Source of the DNA: Saccharopolyspora erythraea NRRL 2338
GTDB lineage: Bacteria; Actinomycetota; Actinomycetes; Mycobacteriales; Pseudonocardiaceae
NCBI RefSeq assembly: GCF_000062885.1
Contig: NC_009142.1
Location: 1-64,000 of the forward strand
Reading direction: 5' to 3'
Length of the DNA stretch: 64,000 nt
In this document: piece by piece, positions 22,134 to 31,900 of the stretch
Layout of the letters: each line of letters starts with the position of its first letter
Position numbering within the stretch: position 1 is the first letter of the stretch
Notes under the pieces: generated by a model
Database searches by the model: none
The model's input: only the letters and a program-made list of their open reading frames with translations
What the model was told of the DNA's origin: nothing
Position numbers and translations under genes: made by a program

Positions 22134-25007
22134 ATGACGATGTGGACCGGTGAACCCGTTCGCCGCGGCTGGTGGCACTGGGGGGTTCCGGCCGCGCGAT
22201 GGGGTGCCGCTGTGGATGATTACGACTTAACCGAAGATGTCGCGAGCATGCCGGGCAATGCGTTTCGCCCGGCCGAAGAACACGTGTTGCACGGGCGCGA
22301 ACGCGAACGCCGCGCGATCCGGTCGATTCTGGAGGACGCGAGGTCGGCGAGAGGCCGCGCACTGGTGCTCCGGGGTGAAACCGGGATCGGCAAGAGCACG
22401 CTGCTGAAGTACGCGCAACGCCGGGCCGCGGGAATGCGGCTGCTGTCCTGCTCCGGACTGGAATCGGAGTCCGAGCTCGCGTTCTCCGGGTTGCAGCACC
22501 TGGTCGCTCCGCTGCTCGACGAGATCGACGGGCTGCCGCCGTCGCAGGCCGAGGCGCTGCGCGCGGCGCTGGGGATGTCCGAACTGCCGGTGACCGAGTT
22601 CGTGGTGTCGGCGGCGGTGTGCTCGCTGCTGTCGTACTCCGCGCGCGGAACACCGCTGCTCGTCGTCGTCGACGACGCGCAATGGCTGGACCGGGCCACG
22701 CTCGGCGCGCTGTACTTCACCGCCCGCCGGATCGCGACCGAACCGATCGCGCTGCTGTTCGGCATGGGCGAGGCCGAGCAGCACGAGCGGGAGGCCCGCG
22801 ATCTGCCCACCATGCTGCTGACCGGACTGTCCGACGAAGCCGCCGACGACCTGCTCGACGAGCTGGGCTGGAACGCACCGGCCCGCGACTCGCTGATCAC
22901 CGCGACCGGAGGCAACCCGCTCGCGCTGCGGGAGCTGACCCGGCTCGGAGCCCCGGAGCAGCTCGTCGGGGACGCGCTGCTGCTGGGCACCGTGCCGTTG
23001 AGCGAGCGCCTGCGGACGGCGTTCATCCAGCGGATGGAGGGGCTGCCTGCCAAGGCCCGGGCGCTGCTGCTGGTGGTGGCCGTCGAGGAGACCGGCAGGC
23101 TCGGCGTGGTGCTCGGCGCCTGCGCCCGCCTGGGCATCGACGCCGGGGTGCTGGACTCGGTGCTCAGGGGCTACGACCAGCTCGAGATCACCGAACGCTG
23201 GGTGCGCTTCCGCCATTCGCTGATGCGGTCGGCGGCCTACCACAAGGCGTCGCTGCGGATGCGGTCGAAGGCGCACGCCGCGGTGGCCGAGGAGCTGACC
23301 GACCGCGGTGAGTCCGACCGGGCGTCCTGGCACCGGGCGATGGCGGCGGTCGAACCGGACGAGGAGCTCGCCACGGCGTTGGAGCGCAGCGCCGACACCG
23401 CCGAGCGGCGCGGCGGCAGCGCCGCGGTGGTGTCGGTCCTGCAGCGCGCGGCCAAGCTGAGCACCGATCCGGAGGGGCGGACGCGGCGCACCGCCTCGGC
23501 CGCGTACGCGGCGTGGCAGTCCGGCCAGCCCGACCTCGCCAGGGCGCTGACGACCGAGGTCATGACCGCACCGACGGACATGCACGCCAGGGTGGGGCTG
23601 ACGCGTCTGCTGGGCCTGATCGACCTGGACAGCAACGACCCGGCGGTGGCGTGCGCGCAGTTCGTCCGGGGTGCCCAGGAGGTCGCCGAGCACAACCCGG
23701 AGGAGGCGCTGACCCTGCTCTTCCTCGCCGTGGACGGCGGTTACCTGTCGGGGCGGATCGAGGACGCGGGCCGGGCCGCGCGGCTGATGACCGAACTGGA
23801 CTGCGGGCCGGACTACCGGCTGCTCGCCGAGCGGATGTGCGCCGCGCTCGAAGGGCGCCTGCCGTTGGAGGGCACCACCCCGCGCGAGCTGCTCGATGCC
23901 GCACCCGCCCTGCCCACGCCCGACGACGAGATCCGGTTCCTGTGGGTGATGGCGATGAGCTGGCTCGGTCCGCACCAGCGCCAGGCCAGGGAGTTCGGGC
24001 TCGCGGCCTGCCGGACGTTCCGGCTCAAGGGCGTGGCCAGCGTCCTGCCCGTGATGCTGAACTGGGTGGCCGACACCGAGTACCACCTGGGGCTGTGGCG
24101 CGACGGGCAGGCGCACGCCGAGGAGGCGGTGCGGCTGGCCCGCGACACCGGGCAGCGCAACCGGATGGCCGACGGCCTGGCGCTGCTCGCCCGGTTCGCC
24201 TCCGTGCGGGGCGACTGGGACGGGTGCCGGGACCACGCCGACGCCGCGCTGGAGACGGCGCTGGTGTTGCGCAACCGTGCCGCCGCGGCGCACGTGAGCT
24301 GGGCGCTGGGTCTGGCGGACCTGGCCAGGGGACGGGACGCCGACGCGTACCGGCGGTTGTCGTCGATCAGGTCGGAGGGATCGCCGTACGCCAACAGCAA
24401 GGTCGCGGCGCTGGTCCACCCCGACCTCGTCGAAGCGGCGGTCCGATGTGGACATTCGGACATCGCCGAGGTGCTGCTTTCCGAGGTGCGGGAAGGCTGC
24501 CGCGGGACGACGGCGCGGTGGCGGAAGCTGCACCTGCACATGTGCCGGGCCCTGGTCGAGGAGTCCGGTGCCGACTTCGCCACCGCCACCGGCGCCGACC
24601 TGGGTGAGGACCGCCCTTTCGACCGCGCCCGCGCGGCCCTGCTGCACGGCGAGTGGCTGCGTCGCAACCGGCGCCAGGCCGAGGCCCGCTGGCAGTTGCA
24701 GCAGGCGGCGGAGCTGTTCGACAGCCTCGGTGCGGCGCCCTGGTCCGAACGTGCCCGCGGCCAGTTGCGCGCGGCTCGGGGAGCGCTGCTGCGCACCGCC
24801 GACCCGGCCGTGCTGACCAGGCAGGAGAAGCAGATAGCAGGCATGGCCGCCACCGGCATGACCAACAAGGAGATCGCCGCGCAGCTCTCGGTCAGCCCAC
24901 GCACGGTCAGCCACCACCTGTACAAGCTCTTCCCGAAGCTGGGGATCTCCTCGCGCGCCCAGTTGCGGGGCCTCGACCTGGAGTCGGCCCCCACCCAGGA
25001 CGGCTGA
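22134..25007 (+). CDS. Large ATP-binding LuxR-family regulator (LAL type)
   Basis: A 957-residue regulator with an N-terminal AAA ATPase (LHGRERERRAIR start, Walker A GETGIGKST, Walker B LLVVVDDAQWLD), a long helical TPR-like middle and a C-terminal LuxR HTH (LTRQEKQIAGMAATGMTNKE then IAAQLSVSPRTVSHHL). LAL regulators commonly activate secondary-metabolite clusters in actinomycetes. It lies directly before the PUFA-type locus and is the best candidate activator. The start is uncertain: ATG 22134, GTG 22209 and ATG 22248 are all in frame. Confidence 0.88.
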   Translation: MTMWTGEPVRRGWWHWGVPAARWGAAVDDYDLTEDVASMPGNAFRPAEEHVLHGRERERRAIRSILEDARSARGRALVLRGETGIGKSTLLKYAQRRAAGMRLLSCSGLESESELAFSGLQHLVAPLLDEIDGLPPSQAEALRAALGMSELPVTEFVVSAAVCSLLSYSARGTPLLVVVDDAQWLDRATLGALYFTARRIATEPIALLFGMGEAEQHEREARDLPTMLLTGLSDEAADDLLDELGWNAPARDSLITATGGNPLALRELTRLGAPEQLVGDALLLGTVPLSERLRTAFIQRMEGLPAKARALLLVVAVEETGRLGVVLGACARLGIDAGVLDSVLRGYDQLEITERWVRFRHSLMRSAAYHKASLRMRSKAHAAVAEELTDRGESDRASWHRAMAAVEPDEELATALERSADTAERRGGSAAVVSVLQRAAKLSTDPEGRTRRTASAAYAAWQSGQPDLARALTTEVMTAPTDMHARVGLTRLLGLIDLDSNDPAVACAQFVRGAQEVAEHNPEEALTLLFLAVDGGYLSGRIEDAGRAARLMTELDCGPDYRLLAERMCAALEGRLPLEGTTPRELLDAAPALPTPDDEIRFLWVMAMSWLGPHQRQAREFGLAACRTFRLKGVASVLPVMLNWVADTEYHLGLWRDGQAHAEEAVRLARDTGQRNRMADGLALLARFASVRGDWDGCRDHADAALETALVLRNRAAAAHVSWALGLADLARGRDADAYRRLSSIRSEGSPYANSKVAALVHPDLVEAAVRCGHSDIAEVLLSEVREGCRGTTARWRKLHLHMCRALVEESGADFATATGADLGEDRPFDRARAALLHGEWLRRNRRQAEARWQLQQAAELFDSLGAAPWSERARGQLRAARGALLRTADPAVLTRQEKQIAGMAATGMTNKEIAAQLSVSPRTVSHHLYKLFPKLGISSRAQLRGLDLESAPTQDG

Positions 25008-25036
25008 GGAGTTGCCTTCGCCCCAGTGGCGGAACT

Positions 25037-25105
25037 TGAACTCGCCTTGCGTGGCGGTGCCGGTGGCGGAACCTCAGGCGCCCTCTGGCTCCGGGATCTT
25101 TTTCT
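25037..25105 (+). repeat. 69-bp dispersed repeat, copy 1
   Basis: Runs from TGAACTCGCCTTGCGTGGCG to GGGATCTTTTTCT. An inverted copy at 51305-51372 differs by three bases and one single-base gap by eye. Just downstream (25106 onward) come a GTATGCGCATAC palindrome and hairpins AAGCGGC-TTC-GCCGCTT and ACCCGC-ggcggt-GCGGGT. The whole gap 25008-25250 holds no gene. Confidence 0.85.
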
Positions 25106-25250
25106 GACGTATGCGCATACGCTGCGAAATAGCCGTCCTCGCCAGAGGACGCCTGAGAACCCGCGGCGGTGCGGGTTGCGGGGGTGGGCCAAGCGGCTTC
25201 GCCGCTTCGAAGTGAGGGAGCCGCACCGGTCGTCCTGGGCGGGAGCCCGC

Positions 25251-26165
25251 TCAGGCGGCCGGCGCGTTCTCCTTCTCCAGCACCACCACTCCCATGTAGT
25301 CGACGACCGTGAGCCAGAAGCGGTCGTCGTCGCCGTAGCGGCGCAGGAGGTCCGGGATGCGGTGGTGCTCGGCGACGCCGAACCCGCCCGCGTCGCAGAA
25401 GGCGCGGATGTCGTCGGACTCGACGCCGAAGACGAACGGCTCGCCGCCGCTGGCCACGAGCTGCCTCGCCCGCCGCGCCGAGTCGTCGCCGGAGCCGCTG
25501 ACGACCGAGGCGTCCATGTAGTCCAGCACGACCTTGCTGCCCGGTGCGGTGATGGCGCCGAGCTTGCCGAGGGTGTCCAGCACGGAGTCGCCCGGCAGGT
25601 AGTAGGTGACGCCCATCCAGAGCACCACCGACGGGAGCGCGGGGTCGAACCCCTGCGAGGTGAGCCGCTCGCCCAGGTCGTCGCCGGCGGCGAAGTCGCA
25701 CGTCACGTACTGCACGCGTCCCTTGGGCCGCAAGGAGTTCCGCCGCATGATGGCCGTCTTCTCGGCCTGGGTGTCGGGCTTGTCGACCTCGTAGACGACC
25801 ACGCCGGGGCCGAAGTCGTGGCGCAGCGCGGTGGTGTCGTACCCGGCACCGAGCAGCACGACCTGCGTGCAACCGGCCGCGACCTCGGCTTCGACGACCT
25901 CGTCGCAGAAGCGGTGGCGCAGCACCACCTCGGCCAGCAGACCGGTGTAGCGGCGGTCGGCCATGCGCAGGCAGAGCCTGAAGACGGGCGGGAACGGATG
26001 AGTGGTCCGGAACCGCCAGTTCTGCAGGAAGTACTGGGCGAACGGGTCGTCGAGCAGTCGCGACCGCTCCGGCTGCTGCGTCTCGGCTGCCCGGATCACC
26101 GCGCACAGCTCCGCGGTGGGGCTGGTGGCCCCCTTGGCCGCCCTGACCTTTCCGGCGAGCGTCAC
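25251..26165 (-). CDS. SAM-dependent methyltransferase, LCMT/COG3315 type
   Basis: A 304-residue class I methyltransferase of the leucine carboxyl methyltransferase-like family, often O-methyltransferases in secondary metabolism. Seen: LLDDPFAQYFL near the start, SAM motif I VVLLGAGYDTTALRH, the acidic-loop EVDKPDTQAEK, and LPSVVLWMGVTYYLP. GTG 26165 is chosen for its strong AGGAGGAGG upstream. It is divergent from the oxidoreductase at 26410 across a 244-bp gap likely holding promoters for both. A role as tailoring enzyme (for instance methyl ester or ether formation) is inference. Confidence 0.88.
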   Translation of the reverse strand: MTLAGKVRAAKGATSPTAELCAVIRAAETQQPERSRLLDDPFAQYFLQNWRFRTTHPFPPVFRLCLRMADRRYTGLLAEVVLRHRFCDEVVEAEVAAGCTQVVLLGAGYDTTALRHDFGPGVVVYEVDKPDTQAEKTAIMRRNSLRPKGRVQYVTCDFAAGDDLGERLTSQGFDPALPSVVLWMGVTYYLPGDSVLDTLGKLGAITAPGSKVVLDYMDASVVSGSGDDSARRARQLVASGGEPFVFGVESDDIRAFCDAGGFGVAEHHRIPDLLRRYGDDDRFWLTVVDYMGVVVLEKENAPAA

Positions 26166-26409
26166 GACGTCCTCCTCCTGGTGCGGTCGGTTTGGACGTG
26201 TCCTCACCTACACCGAGGCGGCGCGGGCGCGCGTGGATACGTCACCGGCGCCGTCGATCCGGATCCGCCTCGGCATGTATCCCGCGGCGGCGCAGCCCGC
26301 TCTGTACGGGTGGATCTCGCGGGCGAGCCGACTCCGCGTCGAGCCACGCGCGAGGTCACCGCGCGAGACGGGTCCCGCTCGTCCGCGACGACCTGTGAGG
26401 AGGGACGTG

Positions 26410-27711
26410 GTGAGTGTGCGAGTCGCTGTGGTGGGCGCCGGCGCCGCCGGCATCTCGGCCGCGCACCGGTTGCGCTCGGACGCGGACGTGACCGTGTTCG
26501 AGGCGTCCGACCGGCCGGGCGGGCACGCCCGCACGGTCGAGGTCACCGACGACGGCCGGACGCTGGGCCTGGACACCGCCTTCGTCGTCTACAACGAGCC
26601 GCACTACCCGGAGATCACCCGGTTCTTCGACCACCTCGGCGTCGCGACCCGCGAGCATCCGGGCCGGTTCTCGTTCTTCGACCTCGACAGCCCGACGGCC
26701 TACGTGTCGGAGGACTTCGACCTGACGGCGGAGCAGGTTCGGGAGCGCTACCCCGACGAGTTCGTGCGGCTGTGGGAGGAGGCGACGCGCTTCTACCGCG
26801 AGTCGCCGCGCGACTTCATCCGCAAGCGCACCGACTGCCCGCTCGGCGAGTACCTGGACCGCAACGGCTACAGCGAGGAGTTCAAGTACGGGTTCGTCGT
26901 GCTGGTCTCCACCGCGGCGTGGTCGGTACCCGCCGAACGGATCTGGGACATGCCCGCGAGCACCGTGGTGGCGTTCTTCCTCGCCCACGGCGCCGAAGGA
27001 CTGGGAGGGCGCGCGGTGCCCTGGCGGACGGTCACCGGCGGCAGCGTGCACTACGTGCGCGCGGCGGTGGAGGAACTGCGCCGCTGCGGCAACGAAGTCC
27101 GGGTGAACGCGCCAGTGACCCGGGTGCGGGAGCAGGAGGACGGCGTCGCGGTGCGCACGGACGAAGGCGTGGAGCACTTCGACTACGCGGTGCTGGCGAC
27201 GCACGCCGACGACGCCCTGGCGGTGCTGGACCGTCCGACCGAGCGGCAGCGGATGCTGGAGGCCGTTCGCTACCACCGGACCAGGGTGGACCTGCACACC
27301 GATCCGGCCGTCATGCCCGCCGACCGCGGCCGCTGGCGGAGCTGGAACTACGGCCGGCTCCGCGGGGGTGGCACCCAGGACTCGTGGGTCGTCTACTACC
27401 TCAACGAGCTGCAGGGCCTGACCTCCGAGCACGACTACTTCGTCACCCTCGACTGCCCGGTGCCCATCGACGAGAGCCGGCTGATCGAGCGGTTCGACTA
27501 CCGGCACCCGATCTTCACCATCGACGTCCGGCGCATGCAGCCCGACATCCACTCGGTCAACGAGGGCTCGCGGGTGAAGTTCGCCGGTTCCTACTTCCAC
27601 AGCCGCCGGATGGGTCCGGACATCGTCGGCTCGCACGAGTCGGCTTTCGACTCCGGGTCCGCGGCCGCCGAGTCCGTGCGGCGCGACGCCGCCGACCGGG
27701 CAGTGGCCTGA
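26410..27711 (+). CDS. FAD-dependent oxidoreductase, COG2907-like
   Basis: A 433-residue flavoprotein with an N-terminal FAD-binding Rossmann fold ([18 protein letters not shown]) and GGHARTVEV. It also shows a GLDTAFVVYNEPHYPEITR block resembling COG2907 predicted NAD/FAD-binding proteins, which are often found with cyclopropane-fatty-acid synthases and so with modification of unsaturated acyl chains. GTG 26410 has TGAGGAGGG just upstream; GTG 26407 is nearly equivalent. It is the first gene of the long operon and the ACP follows 34 bp later. A role in oxidising or isomerising the polyene is possible but unproven. Confidence 0.87.
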   Translation: MSVRVAVVGAGAAGISAAHRLRSDADVTVFEASDRPGGHARTVEVTDDGRTLGLDTAFVVYNEPHYPEITRFFDHLGVATREHPGRFSFFDLDSPTAYVSEDFDLTAEQVRERYPDEFVRLWEEATRFYRESPRDFIRKRTDCPLGEYLDRNGYSEEFKYGFVVLVSTAAWSVPAERIWDMPASTVVAFFLAHGAEGLGGRAVPWRTVTGGSVHYVRAAVEELRRCGNEVRVNAPVTRVREQEDGVAVRTDEGVEHFDYAVLATHADDALAVLDRPTERQRMLEAVRYHRTRVDLHTDPAVMPADRGRWRSWNYGRLRGGGTQDSWVVYYLNELQGLTSEHDYFVTLDCPVPIDESRLIERFDYRHPIFTIDVRRMQPDIHSVNEGSRVKFAGSYFHSRRMGPDIVGSHESAFDSGSAAAESVRRDAADRAVA

Positions 27712-27745
27712 AGAACACCGACCCTGCCGCGAAGGAGCCGTTCCC

Positions 27746-28033
27746 ATGGCAGAGACCACCAACAGCACCGGCACGCTCACCCCCGAGCAGGTCGAGCGGT
27801 GGCTGGTCGACAAGATGGCCTACAAGCTCGACGTCGAGCCGGCCAAGGTCGACGTGGACATGTACTTCGACGAGTTCGACCTGGACTCCACCGAGGCGCT
27901 GGTGCTCTCCGGTGAGCTGGAGAAGTGGCTCGGCTTCGAGCTGGAGGCCACCGCGCTCTGGTACCACCCGACGATCTCCGACCTCTCCCGGCACATCGCC
28001 CAGGAGTACGGGGGCGGCAATGCGGGGGGATGA
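27746..28033 (+). CDS. Discrete acyl carrier protein
   Basis: A 95-residue ACP. The phosphopantetheine site is Ser48 in FDLDSTEALVLSGELEKWL, followed by the helix-three motif YHPTISDLSRHIAQEY. It resembles free-standing polyketide ACPs more than the ACP fused to the synthase at 28925. Its end overlaps the thioesterase gene by 14 bp. It may carry a starter, a tailoring intermediate or the finished chain. Confidence 0.93.
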   Translation: MAETTNSTGTLTPEQVERWLVDKMAYKLDVEPAKVDVDMYFDEFDLDSTEALVLSGELEKWLGFELEATALWYHPTISDLSRHIAQEYGGGNAGG

Positions 28034-28928
28034 GCCGCTGGTCCGGGAGCTGCTGGCCGGCAGCGGTCCCGGCCGCCGGGTCGTGCTCGTGCACCCCGGC
28101 GCGCTGCCGCTGAGCTGCTACCGGCCGCTCGCGGCGGAGCTCTCCGGCGACACCTCGCTGCACGTGGTGGACCTGGAGAAGGTCCCGGAGTACTTCGAGG
28201 CGGCGCTGACCGACCACGACACCGGCCTGTCGCTGGACGGCGTGGCCGAGCGGGTCCACCGCGAGCTGGCGGCACACGGCCTGCTGGGCGATGACGTTGT
28301 CCTCGGCGGCTGGTCGTTCGGGGGTGTGGTCGGCTACGCGGTGGCCGCCAGGTCGGCGCCGCGGAAGCGTCCGCGCCGGCTGCTGGTGGCCGACAGCATC
28401 GCCCCGGTGGCCGAGTTCACCACCACGACCGACGACGAGATCGGCCCGGAGCTGCTGCTGCCGTGGTTCGCGATGTACCTCGGCGCCAAGCGCGGCGTCG
28501 CCATCGACCTCGACGCCGGCGACGTCCGCGGCATGGACGTCGAAGCGGGCCTGCAGCGCGCGCTCACCGCGGTCCTCGACGCGGGCGCGCTGCCGCCCGA
28601 CACCAGCGTGGCGGGCCTGCGCAGCGTCTACCGCGCGTACTCGCGGGGACTCCTGCGCAACGACCGGGTCGCGCGCGACCACGCCGCCAAGCCCGTGGAC
28701 GTGCCCATCACGCTGGTGCGTCCCCGCTCCGGGCTGCTCGGCGGCAGCAGACCGCTCGGCTGGGACCAGCTCGCAGCAGCCGGTCTGTCCACGTTGGACT
28801 GCCCCGGCGACCACTACTCGATGCTGTCCGATCCCGACGCCGTCGCGGTCCTCGCCGACGCCGCGCTGGAGCGCGGCGGTTCCCGTGCCCCCGCCCCATC
28901 CCGCACGACTGGCAGGCAACCGTCATGA
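28020..28928 (+). CDS. Alpha/beta-hydrolase thioesterase
   Basis: A 302-residue thioesterase-domain protein, as found at the end of PKS/NRPS systems, able to release or transfer acyl chains from an ACP. Seen: VVLVHPGALPLSCYRPLA near the N terminus (oxyanion region), the nucleophile elbow GGWSFGGVVGYA, and the C-terminal His in CPGDHYSML. ATG 28020 lies inside the ACP gene end, and the stop overlaps the next ATG (ATGA at 28925), so it is translationally coupled on both sides. The long open frame upstream to 25026 is not real coding. Confidence 0.9.
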   Translation: MRGDEPLVRELLAGSGPGRRVVLVHPGALPLSCYRPLAAELSGDTSLHVVDLEKVPEYFEAALTDHDTGLSLDGVAERVHRELAAHGLLGDDVVLGGWSFGGVVGYAVAARSAPRKRPRRLLVADSIAPVAEFTTTTDDEIGPELLLPWFAMYLGAKRGVAIDLDAGDVRGMDVEAGLQRALTAVLDAGALPPDTSVAGLRSVYRAYSRGLLRNDRVARDHAAKPVDVPITLVRPRSGLLGGSRPLGWDQLAAAGLSTLDCPGDHYSMLSDPDAVAVLADAALERGGSRAPAPSRTTGRQPS

Positions 28929-31900
28929 CACCAACCGCGCAACGCAGACTGGCCGACAACCCGGTCGCCGTGGTCGGGCTGGGCGCGCTGTTCCCGCGCT
29001 CCGGCGACCTCGGCGAGTTCTGGAGCAACGTCGTCGAGGCGCGGGACTGCATCGAAGAGGTCCCGGAGTCGCACTGGCGGATCGACGACCACTACGACCC
29101 CGACCCGGAAGCACCCGACAAGACCTACTGCAAGCGCGGCGGTTTCGTGCCCACCGTCGACTTCGACCCGATGGAGTTCGGGCTGCCGCCGAACATGCTC
29201 GAGGTCACCGACGTGCTGCAACTGCTGAGCCTGGTGGTGGCCAAGCAGACGCTGGACGACGCGGGCGTGCGGGGCGCCGAGTGGTACGACCCGTCGCGCA
29301 CGGGCGCGGTCCTCGGGGTCACCGGCGCGAACTCGCTGACCCAGCCGCTGGCCACCCGGTTGCAGACACCGGTGCTCAAGGAGGTCGTGCGGTCCTGCGG
29401 GCTGACCGAGCAGGACGCCGACGCCATCGCCGACAAGTTCACCCGCGCGTTCGCCCCGTGGGAGGAGAACTCCTTCCCCGGCATGCTGGGCAACGTCGTG
29501 GCCGGCCGGCTGGCGAACCGGTTCGACTTCGGCGGCAAGAACTGCACCGTCGACGCGGCCTGCGCCAGCTCGCTGGCCGCGGTGGACATGGCCGTCGACG
29601 AGCTGGTGTCGGGCCGCGCGGACCTGATGGTCACCGGCGGCTGCGACGCGGAGAACACGATCCTGATGTACCTGTGCTTCTCCAAGACCCCGGCGTTCTC
29701 CCGCAGCGGCCGCATCCGGCCGTTCGACGAGTCCAGCGACGGCACGCTCATCGGCGAGGGCATGGGCATGCTCGCCCTCAAGCGGCTGGAGGACGCCGAG
29801 CGCGACGGTGACCGCGTCTACTCGGTCTTGCGCGGCATGGGGTCGGCCAGCGACGGCCGGTCCAAGAGCATCTACGCGCCGCGCAAGGAAGGCCAGGTGC
29901 TCGCGCTGCGCAGGGCCTACCAGGACGCCGGCTTCGGGCCGGACCAGGTCGGGCTGGTGGAGTGCCACGGGACCGGAACCGCGGTGGGCGACCTCACCGA
30001 GCTCTCGGCGCTGCGGGAGGTCTACGCGGCCGAGTCCGACGACACCCAGTTCGCCGCCGTGGGCAGCGTGAAGTCGCAGATCGGGCACACCAAGGCCGCC
30101 GCGGGCGCGGCCAGCCTGATCAAGGTCTCGCTCGCGCTGCACGAGAAGGTGCTGGCACCGACGATCAACGTCGAGCAGCCGCGGCGCGACGCCGACTTCG
30201 CCAACTCCCCGTTCCACGTCGCCGCGCGGACCCGGCCCTGGGTGCACGACCCCGACCGGCCGGTGCGGCGCGCGGCGGTGTCGTCGTTCGGCTTCGGGGG
30301 CACAAACTTCCACGCCGTGCTCGAAGAGCACGCGGCAACTTCGTCGACCAGGAGACTGCATCCGGGAACGCGCGTGCACGTCTGGCACGCCCCGACCGCG
30401 GACGAACTGCTCGACGCGCTGCGGCAGGACGCCGAGGGCATCGATCCGCAGGAACCGGTCCCCGCCGAGGACGCCAGGCTGGCCGTGGTCGCCACCGATG
30501 AGCATGAGCTCGCGAGCCTGCGCGAGCAGAGCATCGAGCGGCTGAGCTCCGAGCCTGGGCAGGAGTCCTTCGACCTCCCGGGCGGTGCCCACTACCGCAG
30601 CCGGTCGCTGGTCGGGTCCGAACGGGGCGGCAAGGTCGCCGCGCTGTTCGCCGGGCAGGGCAGCCAGTACGTCGGGATGGGCGCTCGCGCCGCCGTCGCG
30701 GTGCCGCCGGTGCGAGCCGCCTTCGACGCCGCATCCGCTTCGACGGCGCTTGGCCGGGTGGTGTTCCCGCCCCCGGCGTTCGACGAGGAGACCGGCAAGG
30801 CGCAGCAGGAGGAGCTGCGCCGCACCGAGCACGCCCAGCCTGCGATCGGCGCACTTTCGTCCGGACAGCACCGCTTCCTCGCCGAGCTCGGGTTCCGCGC
30901 CGACGGCGCCCTCGGGCACAGCTTCGGCGAGCTGACCGCGCTGTGGGCGGCGGGCAGCCTCGACGACGACGGCTTCCACCGGCTCGCCCGCGCCAGGGGC
31001 CGCGCCATGGCGGTCTCCCCGGACGGCGGCGCCGACCCCGGCACGATGGCCGCGGTGAGCGCGGGCCCCGAGCGGGTCCGGGAGCTGCTGGACGGCCACG
31101 ACGACGTCGTGGTGTGCAACCTCAACGCACCGGACCAGACCGTGGTCGGTGGCGGCACCGAGGCGGTCGGCGAGTTCGTCTCGGCCGCCCGCGACGCCGG
31201 CGTGGACGTCCGCCCGCTGCCGGTGTCGGGCGCCTTCCACACCCGGTACGTGGCGCACGCGGTCGAACCGTTCGCCGCCGAGGTCGCCGGTGTGGCGGTG
31301 CGGGAGCCCGCCTTCCCGGTCTACGCCGACACCGCGGGCGCCTCCTACGGCCCCGACGAGGAGGCCAACCGCGATGTGCTGGTCGGCCAGCTCACCAGCA
31401 CGCTCTCGTTCGCTCCGCGCCTGGAGCAGCTCCACGACGACGGCTTCCGGGTCTTCGTCGAGTTCGGTCCCAGATCCCTGCTCTCCGGCATGGTCCGGCG
31501 CACCCTTGCCGACCGGGGCGACGTCGTCGTGCTCAGCGCCGACGCCGGTCCCGACCGCGACGGCGACCGCGCGCTCAAGCAGCTCGCGGCCCGGCTGGTG
31601 GTGCTCGGCGCCCCGCTGACGCGCCTCAACCGCTATGCCGCCGAGCCCGCCCGGCGCGAGCCGGGCAAGGGGATGACGATTCCGTTGAATGGTGTGAACC
31701 ACGTGTCCGAAGCACGCCGCGAGGCATACCGCGAAGCACTCCAGAACGGCTACCGCGTCGACCAGCAGGGCGGCGCGGCCGCGCAGACCGGCAACGGCGA
31801 CGCACCGCCGCCCCCGGCGAACGGCCATGCGCGGCAGTCCAACGGCCACGCACCGGCGCAGGCGTCGAACGGTCAGGTGGCGAGGCAGCAGTCCAACGGC

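Noticed and set aside
25026-28019. Open frame running 998 codons in front of the thioesterase
   Set aside because: It crosses the methyltransferase on the other strand and the oxidoreductase in another frame, with no recognisable protein. The thioesterase homology begins only at 28020.
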